Shown here piece by piece: positions 11,501-21,719 of a DNA stretch of 64,000 nucleotides. The stretch is from Perilla frutescens (lineage: Eukaryota > Streptophyta > Magnoliopsida > Lamiales > Lamiaceae): NCBI GenBank assembly GCA_026008535.1, contig BRKX01000014.1, positions 6,633,001 to 6,697,000 of the forward strand. The letters run 5' to 3'. The notes beneath the pieces were generated by a model. The model had not been told where the DNA came from. It saw only the letters and a program-made list of their open reading frames with translations, and did no database searches. The position numbers and the translations under genes were made by a program. Position 1 is the first letter of the stretch. Each line of letters begins with the position of its first letter.

Positions 11501-13092
11501 TGATTGTCCTCAAGCATGGGATGCAACGCGTCCAGAAAAACAAACGAAAAGGAAGAGAAAAGAAACAGACTCACAAAAAATAAGCATGCAAACTGTTAAT
11601 CAGTGTGGGCACATCAACTTTAATTTTCCAACAAAATTGCAAAGTTTCAGCACACCAAAAATAGATCAAAAATGAGTTTAGCTTGGTAATCCTCACAAAC
11701 TCTCTTCACTCAGTGTTTAGGCTCAGTGTATACACTCAATTCAATGCATTATGTACCTATTCATCCCATAAGCTTGATAAAGTTCTACTGTCAATCTTGA
11801 GTAACCATAGATGCATAAGTATCAATAGGGCTTTTTAGGCTATAATGGGAATTTCATGTAAGGTGGGGCTTTATTTCTGTATAGACCCCCCATTTTTCAG
11901 TTAATCGATTACCCTTCTGTGCCCTCTTCGGCCAATAAATATTTTTTTATCTGGGCATTCTGAACACTTAAGACTAGGGGGAATTTATTCTCTTTTTTTT
12001 TTCTTTTTTTCATATAGTTTTTTTTTCTCTCTTTTTTTCCCCTATATCCCGTTCTGGTCTTTTCACATATATCCCCCAACAATTTTGCCTTTTTTTTTTG
12101 CAGGCTTTTGTGATGCCCTGACTATATATTATCATCCCAAACAAAAAATCTGTTAGGGCATTTCATAGGCTCAAAAGGGCTGCAAGGCTGTGTTGTTGGT
12201 GGGTCAATTTATATCATGGTGGCTCAGCAAAAGATGGCCTATATCATCTACATACGCATCAACAATTTCAAGATCCTTAAGCAGAACAATAGCAAGTTCT
12301 AGAACTCCTAAGCACAAAATGTTCACACATGAAGAAAAGAAAGATGTGAAATAAGCATACATCATTAGGCTCAAATCTTCCCAGGGCATGCTAAACTCTT
12401 CCGTCATTCCTATCTTAATGTGGGCATGCTAATTTTGAAAAAGCAATTAAATTGAATATATCAAAGGTAATGGCCACACGAACTCACAGAAAGCATGCTT
12501 AATAGAAACACTGACCACCAACACACTTTGCACGAGGCAAAGTGTTTAAACAAACTCAACAAGAAAACAAAGAAAATATAAACTGGAATGCCCCCACCCA
12601 CACACTTTGCACGAGGCAAAGTGGGTGAAATAGGGGCGACTCTAAAAAAAACTAATCTAATGAAAAGAACAGAACCAGGTTACTCAGTCACGGATGCTGG
12701 TTAGGTGAATCCAGCATGTTTGAAGTAGGAAATAAGGGCTTTCTCCATGCGCACCAAATGGGTATCAAACTGGAATAAGGTATTTTTGATTGCACGTAGC
12801 TTCCGTGTGATCATAGCAATCGCACTGTCACCTTGTTGTGCCCTTCCAGTTGGCAGATTCCTCATCCCTTCAGAGTGCCCTGTTCCAAATCCCTACTTCC
12901 AAGGGATTCTCTTTATTTCTTAATTTCTCTCTCCTTATCTTAACCTGCAAACACATATCTTATCCAAAACAAGCGTAAAATTGCTCCTAAACTAGTTTAC
13001 TTTACTGAAAAAAAAATGAAATAAAATAAATAAAACCTGGGTTGCCTCCCAGTAGCGCCCTAGTTACTGTCGTGGGCACGACACTCCTCTGT
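11501..13092 (-). other. Noncoding 3' internal region of the Athila-like element
   Basis: About 1.6 kb between the integrase C-terminal remnant and the 3' LTR. No envelope-like frame is visible. It includes a T-rich stretch at about 11980-12110, two copies of CACACTTTGCACGAGGCAAA near 12520 and 12600, and frequent TGCCC/GGGCA words. Confidence 0.6.
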
Positions 13093-13479
13093 TCAAATAT
13101 TACTGGGCTCCGTGAGCCATACTGCTCTTTCTTCAGAGTCGATGTGCCCCAGGTAAGGCTTCAGTCTATGCTCATTTACTTTGAAATGCCTTCCTGTTTT
13201 TGGATTTTTCACTTCTATTACCTCATTAGGAAATTCAGGATGCACTTCAAATGGCCCGACCCATTTTATCTTTGGACTTCCTCCCATGATCTTGAATCTT
13301 GAATGATAAAGTAATACTTGTTGTCCCGGAGTGAACATTTTCCATTTAATCACCTGATCATGGAGTCCTTTTATTCTTTCCTTATAGAGAATATCATCAT
13401 CATAGACTTCCATGCCCGTTTCTTCTGATTCTTGGGTCTGGAGCTTTTTGTTGTGCCCAACTTGCTCTCCATTAAGCTT
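13093..13479 (-). pseudogene. Integrase C-terminal fragment of the Athila-like element
   Basis: The frame continues directly from the protease frame after a TAG at 13480-13482. About 22 codons later it reads EVYDDDILYKERIKGLHDQ, then LLYHSRFKIMGGSPKIKWVG, FEVHPEFP and NEHRLKPYLG, ending at the stop near 13093. This is the C-terminal part of a gypsy integrase, the region after the catalytic core that in this family includes the FK...KWxGPF motif. The catalytic D,D-35-E core is absent. It is in the same frame as gag-protease, so the deletion that joined them was in frame; the TAG arose at or after the junction. Confidence 0.85.
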
Positions 13480-15972
13480 CTAAATGCCCCATGGTGGCTT
13501 GTGTTCCAACTTCGGTGTTGGCATAATAGAAGGCAACATTCTGTTACTATCGCTTCTTGTGGGCACATTGTAATCCACTACTCCTGGTGGCATCTCCTTA
13601 AGTGAATGAAGCATCTTAACTGCATCTTGAATGTCATCATCTTCATCAAGGGCATTTTGATCAGTCAGTCCTTCCCATAATTCCCTTTCCAGAGGTTCTC
13701 GATTATTCATCCTTGAGAGAGTGGGCTGGGATGGTGCATCAAAGAGATCCACAAAATTCACATTTTCTGTATCAGGTGGGTGCTTCATAGCTTCGAAAAT
13801 ATTGAATGTAACTTTTTCTCCATCAAATTGGCATGTCAGTGTGCCCTTGTCGACATCAATTTGTGTGCGAGCTATTTTCATAAAAGGTCTCCCCAGCAAA
13901 AGAATTGATGATCTCGTTGTTGTGCCCATATCAAGCACATAGAAATCCACTGGGAATATCATCTCGTCCACCTTAACTAGCACATCTTCGATCAGCCCCT
14001 CTGGATACACATTCGACCTGTCTGTCAACTGAATGACCACACGAGTTGGTTGCAGAGGTCCCAACTTCAATTCATTAAAAATTGACAGGGGCATGACGTT
14101 TATTGATGCCCCCAGATCCAGCATGGCCTTTTCAACCTTTTTTTCTCCAATGATGCATGGTATTGTGAACATGCCTGCATCATCACACTTTTTTGGCATC
14201 TTCTTCTGAATTACAGCTGACTCATTCTCTCCCACAAGGAACTTAGCATCATCTTTAAACCGTATCTTTCTGGTGCACAACTTTTTTAGAAAATGGGCAT
14301 ACCGCGGAACTTGTTTAATGGATTCAATTAGTGGAATGTTGATTTCCACTTTGCGGAAGACTTTCAGTATCTCACTTATCTCTTCTTCCTTCCTATTTTG
14401 TGCTAATCTATCTGGAAAATGAGGTTTTCTTGCAATTTTCAGTTTCTCTCGAATGGGCTCCAGAGTAGGCTGACTGACTTGTTGTGCCCCATTCTCCGAT
14501 GATTGTTCTCTTCTTGTGGGCACATCATTTTTCATTTTAGCTGAGCAGACCACTTTCGGTAAATCCTTCCCACTCTTCAAGGTCACAGCATTAACTTGTT
14601 CATGAGGGTTCTCCACTTGGGATGGAAGTTTACCAATTTTTACTTCCAATCTGTGAACCGTTTGGGCTAATTGAGCAATTTGTTTGCTCATATGTGCAAA
14701 GTCCGCTCTTGTCTCTTGCTTAAATTTTTCATTCTCTTGCGCAGCCTTCACGTTTTCTTCTGCCAAGGCTTGGACTAAATCTTCCAACCTCGATCTCATT
14801 TTTTCTTCTGGTGGTGGAGGTCGCATGGGTGGAGCATTCTCAGGCCTTCTCCATCTGCAGTCATCATGGTCTTGCCAACCTGAATTGTATGTTTCAGAGT
14901 GAGGATCATATCTCCACTGATAGTTGTTGTGCCCTTCCACAGCATTAACTTTTTCTATCTCCTCCTGCATTGGGCATTCGGCGGTAAAATGAAGCACACT
15001 TTTACATACCCCACATGGTCTGGGATTTCTTCATGTGATTGCTACTGTAACAGCCTTTCCAATTCGTTCACATAACTTTTCAATCATGCTCTCATCATTG
15101 GATAATTTCCCAAATGTATTTACGCTTCTTGTGCCCTCTCCACCAAAATCTCGGTTGTCTTCAGCCATCTCGGTCAGAATTCTAAAGGCTTCAGTTGGTC
15201 GCTTGTTCAATATGGACCCTCCACAAGATGCATTAACAATCGTCCTCTCATGTGGCCTCAAACCTCCAACAAAGTGTTGGATCAGATCATGATCAGTTAT
15301 CTGGTGCTGTGGGCATTTCGCCAGAATATTCTGGAAACGATCCCAGTAATCATAGAAACTCTCGTTCATGCCCATTTTCAGACTTCCGATCCTTCTTCTC
15401 ATCTCCTGCACTCTGGAAGCTGGGAAATACTTCTCCAAAAATTTTTGTTGAAGTTCCCCCCACGTGGTCACACTACCAGTTGGCAGAGTGTACAGCCAGT
15501 CCCGTGCCCCATCCTGTAGAGTAAAAGGGAATGAGACCAACCGCACATATTCTTCTCTTCCATGATCTGATGGTTGAGTTTGGCAAATCATCTCGAAATC
15601 TTGCAAATGCCTTTGAGGGTCATCTCTAGTCATCCCATGAAATTTAGGCAAGATTTGGATGAAGCTTGCTTGCAGATCCCATGTCTGCGTGACTGCTGGG
15701 ATCGTAATGCCCATTGGGCGGAGATTCATGTTAGTCGGAAAGACTAACTGTTTCAAAGTTCTTCCTTCGGCGGCCATATTATCAGTGTGGCCGTTCTCAA
15801 ATTGTTCTTCCTCCTCGTGCCCTGCTTCTTCTCGATCTTCTGGTGGTGGTGTGGGCTCACGAGATTTGTTCACAGCTCGGCGTGCCCTCTTCGCTGCTGC
15901 TCTGTTCTTCCTTGAAGTTTTCTCTATCTCCGGATCGTACAATAGAGTCTCCTCTGAAAAACTTCTGGGCAT
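13480..15972 (-). pseudogene. gag-protease of the Athila-like element, one internal stop
   Basis: Start chosen at the ATG at 15970-15972. The N-terminal part has a basic region (AAAKRARRAVNK) and an acidic linker, followed by a retrotransposon gag domain with ILPKFHGMTRDDPQRHL and WGELQQKFLEKYFP, the capsid-like region. A TGA at 15031-15033 interrupts the frame. The same frame then continues through a CCHC zinc knuckle (CGVCKSVLHFTAEC, C-x2-C-x4-H-x4-C), a coiled-coil-like stretch and an aspartic protease with LDLGASINVMP and ILLLGRPFM. The usual DTGA/DSGA is DLGA here, which is common in Athila-type copies. The frame ends PTPKLEHKPPWGI then TAG. A CGA-to-TGA change is the simplest origin of the first stop. 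Apart from that the reading frame is open for about 800 codons, so decay is slight. Confidence 0.88.
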
Positions 15973-16021
15973 CAACTTCCACGCACACCAGCTTGGAAAG
16001 TAAAATCACTGGAAATCAGCT

Positions 16022-16038
16022 CCCCGGCAACGGCGTCA
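16022..16038 (-). other. Primer-binding site (tRNA-Asp type)
   Basis: The plus strand reads CCCCGGCAACGGCGTCA. This equals the 3' end of plant tRNA-Asp(GUC) including CCA, with one mismatch (T for C at 16036). It lies 4 nt from the 5' LTR and fixes the element's orientation as minus. Confidence 0.8.
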
Positions 16039-16042
16039 ATTT

Positions 16043-17658
16043 TGACGCGCGGTCGTTTCACGCTCAAAATAAATTTGTATTGCTCCTGTGCCTACAGCGA
16101 GCGTAACTAGCTTGTGAGTACGGGTCGATCCCACAGAGAGCTGATGTGATTCCACCTTCGAGTCACCAATCAAAAAGGGGGGGTTTTGTGTTGTCATTGT
16201 ACTGAAAGTAAATCTGCAAAAGGAAACTAAAGACAATATCAAATAACAAAAGGTTCTGGCATTTGAACTTGAATTTGGTTTAAGTGTAAAACTGCTCGAT
16301 CATGGGCACACTGATTTTCATACATGATAGGTCATCTAGTTATGGTGACCGGATTCCTATCATGGTCTCCTCATCCATCCTTTTATTTTAGGTTTAAAAG
16401 TGATTCCTCTTCTATTAAAACCCTAACCAGTTACCCACCTCCCGATTCCTCTAAGAGATGTAAGCAAGCAAGCAGCAGTGTGCCCCTAGACGGACCCAGA
16501 TCTGTTGTGTTCAACTGATTCCTCTTGTGCCCACAACACTCCCTCGATTCCCTTATTACTATATGAATCAACACACAGTCACGATTCGCCAATTCAATTA
16601 ATAGTGGTGTGCCCTCTTTACCTAACGAGTGATCAGCCACATTGGGCACTTCAGACACACACTCACGTGGAACAAAGCTCAAGAATCGACATAAACTTAT
16701 CATGCATTACTATGCCCATTTCGGCCTCACGAGTCCAGATTTGTACTTAAACCATTTTCATTATTCAAACACCAGAAATAAAGATCTAGCCAAGCAGGCT
16801 AGACATAGTTAAAATAGCAGAAATTAAAGACATAATTATAAAGAAAACTTACGAATTTATTAGGCGAAAATCTCAACTCCAACGATGAGAAACATAAACA
16901 TAATCCTAAGTTCCAATGGCTTAAGGCCTATTGGGTTGTTTATGGTTGCCTAAGCAGCGTACGAAAATGAAATGCAGAAAAGTAAAATTGTAGCAATGTT
17001 TCTGACTTCCGAAAGCTCCATTTCCAGAAAATAAAACTAGCTTAAATAGTTACATTTTTAAGTTTGAGTTTCCCCAACAAACTGGGGTCTTCACTGGCTT
17101 CCGGATCCGGCGTGCCCCATCCTGATCTGTCTGGATAAGCCTTATCCAGTTTGTTGACCAAATCCCTATTTTTTAGGGATTGGCTTTATCACTTCATCTC
17201 CAAGCCTCCAGCAGTCCTTATCTCATCTATCTCTTAGTTGCCATGCCTCTTAGGAGTCCAGCTTATCACCAACTCTTATTCGGATATACAGCCATTCTTC
17301 ACACCTCTAGCTTCCAACAAAATCCCGAAATTCATGCATGTGCCCATTCTGGCCTGTGGTTGAGTCTGTGCCAGTAGTGTGGGCACGACATCATCTGGTC
17401 AGCTTCATCCCTTTCTGATATGCCCATTCTGCTTCCCGAATGTATGATGAATGCTGAAGAAGTCTCCAGTGCCTCTGAATACGGTTTATGACGACGAGAT
17501 AAACATGAATAATTTAGCATAAAATGCCCTTTTCGCCAGACTCAACCTCCGTAATGCCCTTTGACCTCAACCTGGTTCTTTTCGACTCAAAATAGACTAA
17601 AAAGGACATTTATATCGAATAAAATGCCCATAAAAATACAAAATAAATGGACTTATCA
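16043..17658 (-). repeat. 5' LTR of the Athila-like element
   Basis: On the plus strand it starts TGACGCGCGGTCG and ends GGACTTATCA. It has the same 1616-bp length as the copy at 9866. Being the 5' LTR, it should carry the element's promoter, but I cannot locate a TATA box with confidence. Confidence 0.93.
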
Positions 17659-17663
17659 GTAAC

Positions 17664-18570
17664 ACTTTAAACTATAGTTCAGAATAAACTATAGTTCAGA
17701 AAAAAGCCAAAAATCATGCTCATATGTTTTTCAAACATATTGAGTGCTAAAATATAACACATCAGTATGCTAGCATTTGTACAAAATAATGCTAAAATCA
17801 GGAGATATTTGGTGTTAGAAACACATACCAAAAAATAGTCAGCAGAACCACCACTTAACTATCAAACTAGCTAGCTTAATCGTTTCAGCATTATTGCTAG
17901 CATACGCAGGCAATGTTTTTATGTTAGTGTATAATAACGATACAATAATGAAATATTACATATGTAACACTTCAAACTATAGTTCAGAATAAACTATAGT
18001 TCAAAATAAAGCCAAAAGCATGCTCATATTTTTTCAAGCATATTGAGTGCTAAAATCTAACACATCAGTATGCTAGTATGAGTTCAAAATAATGCTAAAA
18101 TCAGGAGATATTTGGTGTTAGAAACAAATACCAAAAACAGTCAGCAGAACCACCACTTAACTATCAAACTAGCTCAATTGTTTCAGCATTATTGCTAGCA
18201 TACGCACGCAATGCATTTATCTTACTGTATAATAACGATGCAATAACGAAATATTGCATATGTAACACTTCAAACTATAGTTCAGAATAAATTATAGTTC
18301 AGAATAAAGCCAAAAGCATGCTCATATGTTTTTCAAGCATATTGAGTGCTAAAATATAACACATCAGTATGCTAGTATGCGTACTAAATAGTGCTAAAAT
18401 CAGGAGATATTTGGTGTTAGAAATAAATACCAAAAACAGTCAGCATAACCATCACTTAACTATCAAACAAGCTCAATCGTTTCAGCATTATTGCTAGCAT
18501 GCGCACGCAATATATTTATCTTACTGTATAGTAATGATGCAATAACGAAATATTGCCTATGTAACACTTC
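17664..18570. repeat. 300-bp tandem array, three units
   Basis: GTAACACTT recurs at about 17659, 17963, 18262 and 18561, giving periods of 304, 299 and 299 bp. Each unit holds a doubled ACTATAGTTCAGAATAA, CATGCTCATAT, TCAGGAGATATTTGGTGTTAG and TTTCAGCATTATTGCTAGCAT. With the partial unit at 9663-9865 the original array had at least four copies. It lies just inside the right end of E1 and may be subterminal repeat DNA. No protein is encoded. Confidence 0.9.
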
Positions 18571-19158
18571 AATCTAACAAAATCATTGCTAACAGTAGAT
18601 ATTTCATCGTGCTATTATACATTTTCACAGTCACGCTTGGATTTATGTAAACCTTTTTTTTTTTTGAAACACATATATTTCATAATATTAAAATGTTTTA
18701 GATTCTTCGCATAAAAGTAAAAATATTTTATGAATTCGAAGCTAAATCATATTTTGCAGTTGAAGGTTTAAAATATCTATCGATTTGTAAAAAAATTCAA
18801 CGGCAAAATTAACGTTACCTTGCTTTTTCTTCAATGTCAGTCGAGATTTCTTGTCCGCCATTAGGTATCTGGTTGATTTTGTTGTGGATTTCAACAAGCT
18901 TTTGCCAATAATGGAGATTTATCGTCGATGAACAAGAGATTTGATCGCAATTTTTGATGAGTTCTTCGATGGAGTTGGCGTCAGTTTTTGCGTGAAGAAG
19001 TTGCAGAAGAGTAATTTGAAAAGACTAAATTGTGTGAAGTTCCGATTATGCCCTTATGTGTTTGGCGGTATCAAAAAATTTCTACTTAATTACAGTTTTG
19101 CCACCGCATTAAGTATGAAATCTCAACCGTTGATTTGAACTGTTTTAGTGGTGGGGAT
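18571..19158. other. Right interior of E1, noncoding
   Basis: About 590 bp between the 300-bp array and the right TIR. An open frame at 18941-19138 has no recognisable domain. On the minus strand the region could be the 5' end of the Ulp1 gene's transcription unit, but nothing confirms this. Confidence 0.45.
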
Positions 19159-19199
19159 GGGTTCCTAGTTCCCACATGGGGATTGGTTCCCATGTGAAC

Positions 19200-19206
<7 letters not shown>
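19159..19206 (-). repeat. Right terminal inverted repeat of E1
   Basis: Its reverse complement contains GGGTAGGGTTCACATGGG and CATGTGGGAACTAGGAAC, matching the left end with several substitutions. It is immediately followed by (TA)n. Confidence 0.75.

Positions 19207-19235
<29 letters not shown>
19207..19235. repeat. (TA)n tract between E1 and E2
   Basis: 29 bp of TA repeats that form the whole separation between the right end of E1 and the left end of E2. Confidence 0.95.
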
Positions 19236-19242
<7 letters not shown>

Positions 19243-19283
19243 CAAATGAGAACCAAAGTCTTGTGTAGGAACTAGGAACTGAT
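19236..19283 (+). repeat. Left terminal inverted repeat of E2
   Basis: It starts after the (TA)n tract and includes TGTAGGAACTAGGAACT. It pairs with the sequence ending at 24908. Confidence 0.65.
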
Positions 19284-20339
19284 ACAAACCATCGGATCAG
19301 TTATTTTGGATGGTCTAGATTCATCTTAAAAAATGGGGTCAAATTTGCAATTATTTAAAATTTGTTTTAAAACAAGGGTATAGTAGTAATTCCTAATTTC
19401 TAAAGAAATTTTTTCTCATCTCTCCGTCTATGTCTCTCATCTCACTCTCTCATCTTGTTTTCTTCTCTCTCACACATACCCATCATCTGTTCTTCAGTGT
19501 CGGCAACAGATGATTTGGTGTTGGCGATTCAGACCCGCGGTCAACCGACTCTCCACCACCGCACCACTCTTTTCCCATCGTCGACTCTCCACCACCACAC
19601 CAACCAAGCACCAGGGTCGGTAGCGAGGTAAGGCAATTGAAAGATGCCGTTATCGTAAGTCTGTCTCCCATTTTTTTTAATGTTGATTGTTCATTGATGG
19701 GTCTAAAGACTAGATTCTTTGCTTGTGAAATTTGAATGATAAAAAATTAGGGTTTACAAAAATTATATGCTTAATTGCTTGTTCAATTGACTGCTTACAA
19801 AAAAATTTGGCCAAATCGACCGAATTGACCAATCATCGTTGGTCGGTGGCTGTCCACCGTCGACCGGCTTGGCCATTGTTGGTTGGTGGTGTTGGTGCAA
19901 CCGTTTTTCATTGATTCGGTACCGATCCGACCCATTTCTCATGCCTAAATTTGACTTACTTATTGTGTTTTGCTATGGAAAATCATGGTATTATTTACAA
20001 CATTTATTATTTCTGGTTGTTTTTGTACAAGTTTATTAATAAATGTATTATTTTGTTGTGGGTATGTATTTTTTTAATATCATCGAAGTGGTTTGGGGCT
20101 TCTTAAAATTGTCTTAAAAATAAGGGTTTTTTTATCTTTGAATATGTGCTCGGATCTTATGGGTTGCATTTTTTGATAGTGTTTTGATGTTTGAGTGTTT
20201 TTTGGATGTTGTCGAACATATGGTTTACGATAGCAAATTTTTTATATTGTGTTAGCGAGACACATAATCATTGTTTGAATTTTGAGTTCACTGCTAGATA
20301 TTTGAATGGGGTGTTTGTCTAGACATTTTAAGAAAGTGA

Positions 20340-21070
20340 AAAATTTCGAATGTGAGTTAGCATATTTTAATGTCCATGTTAGCATAATTATTTTGGGTTG
20401 TTAGAATTTTGTATTCTTTGGTAGACTAGTGTTGAAATTATGAAGGATGTCAGTAAATTTGCTCCGCAATTGTTAACATTACTCCAAATCTATTAGAAGA
20501 TATAATGTTAGCATAACAAACCAAACAATGATAACAGTTTTTGTAGTCTTTTTTGTTGCATGGTGTTCTGAAGTGTAATAATGTTGATAGCAAATTATGA
20601 CATAATTGTTAGCATAATTTATAAAGAGTGGTAGCAAAATATTTGTGTTTTAGCTATTTGTGTTACATATGTCGTGTTGGATTTAGACGCACACTACTTT
20701 GAATTATTTGGTTGGATTTAGATGCACACTACTTTGAATTATTGATTCTATTTTAGATGTGTGTGTCCTCTGCTTGTGTGTAGGCATTGTTATGATTCTT
20801 GATATTTTTTTCACAAGTTCCAAATCAACCATATATTCTCAACATCTTATTTTATCTTGTTTATTATAGAAGATACATATATTCTTTACTTGATTGTTAT
20901 ATTATTTTAGGTTTTTAGGAAAAATCTGGTGAAAATTGTATAAATGACTCTTAGCAAAGTATGCTTTTGTTCATAGCAAATTATGTATCTATTTATAGCA
21001 AATTATTGGTTGATGTATGTCTTTGTTCTTCGCAAATTATGTATCTGTTTGGCCATTGTTTATTAATGGT
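20340..21070. repeat. E2 left subterminal repeats (TAGCAAATTAT / TTAGCATAAT)
   Basis: Several dispersed copies of TTAGCATAATT and TAGCAAATTATGTATCT-like words occur here. They are the reverse complement of the word repeated in the right half of the element. Confidence 0.6.
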
Positions 21071-21719
21071 TGATATTTTGTTATCATATATATATATGCA
21101 GACATGTTAGTAATATTATATGATTATGATAGTGGATAATATTATTTTTTTAATGGCAGGAAACGTTGATTCAGTTGTGGGATCGTTTACAACTTATATA
21201 CCATAATGTAATACATTTTTAAAGTTATTTGTTAGCTAGAAGTTTAAAATTTTGGAAGAGACAAATATTTTTAGTAGGGATTATGCTGAAGCAAGTGATT
21301 TTGATATTCGTCTTGGGTCGGATAAAAAAATTATGATGGTGTTATTATTTGGAAGTATTTATACCGTAATTGTGAAGGGAAAAAAAATTCGCTTTCAGAT
21401 GATGTAAACAATGATAATAAAAAAGAAAAGGAGACGTAGAGTTTCAAGAAGAATGGATTGTATGGCTCATTTTGTTCTTAAATGCATTTTTTAAAGAATT
21501 GTTGGTTGCATGGGAAAATAATGTATTATGTGAATTTTTCAGCATGAATCTATGTAACCTGAGTACAAAACATTCAAATTCTGTATTTTTTTCCTTATTA
21601 CCAAAAATATAACCGAATATTAACAAATATTTGTATGTAGATTAGCTATTTTTATGGGGTCAGTCTATTTTTATACAATATGATATCATACTTGACTAAC
21701 GTAAGAACAATTTTCTATA

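Larger units (their letters stand above)
9866..17658 (-). mobile_element. Athila-like Ty3/gypsy element, internally deleted (nonautonomous)
   Basis: A complete insertion of 7793 bp. Two 1616-bp LTRs (9866-11481 and 16043-17658) have TG...CA ends and identical length. A 5-bp target duplication GTAAC flanks it (9861-9865, 17659-17663). It reads on the minus strand: the PBS complementary to the 3' end of plant tRNA-Asp is at 16022-16038 and a purine-rich tract abuts the left LTR. It encodes gag, a CCHC knuckle and an aspartic protease, then jumps directly to the integrase C-terminus, so reverse transcriptase, RNase H and the integrase core are missing. It could move only with enzymes supplied in trans. 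The very similar LTRs imply recent insertion, later than E1. Confidence 0.9.
7111..19206. mobile_element. E1: MULE-type TIR element with FAR1-like and Ulp1 gene remnants
   Basis: Imperfect terminal inverted repeats of about 45 bp lie at 7111-7158 and 19159-19206 and share CATGTGGGAACTAGGAAC. The span is 12.1 kb, or about 4.3 kb without the nested gypsy element at 9866-17658. Inside are a C-terminal fragment of a FAR1/MULE-type transposase (+ strand), the 3' part of a Ulp1 (peptidase C48) gene (- strand), a 193-bp duplication at the left and a 300-bp tandem array at the right. A transposase plus Ulp1 protease in one element matches the known Ulp1-carrying MULEs of plants. Both ends sit in (TA)n, so a 9-11 bp target duplication cannot be recognised. 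With most of the transposase missing it is nonautonomous. Confidence 0.7.

Noticed and set aside
11501..13092. Envelope-like gene in the Athila-like element
   Set aside because: Athila elements can carry an env-like frame, but no long frame, transmembrane segment or signal peptide is visible here.
15035..16106. Open frames on the plus strand opposite gag
   Set aside because: They are antisense shadows of the well-supported minus-strand gag, with no domain of their own.
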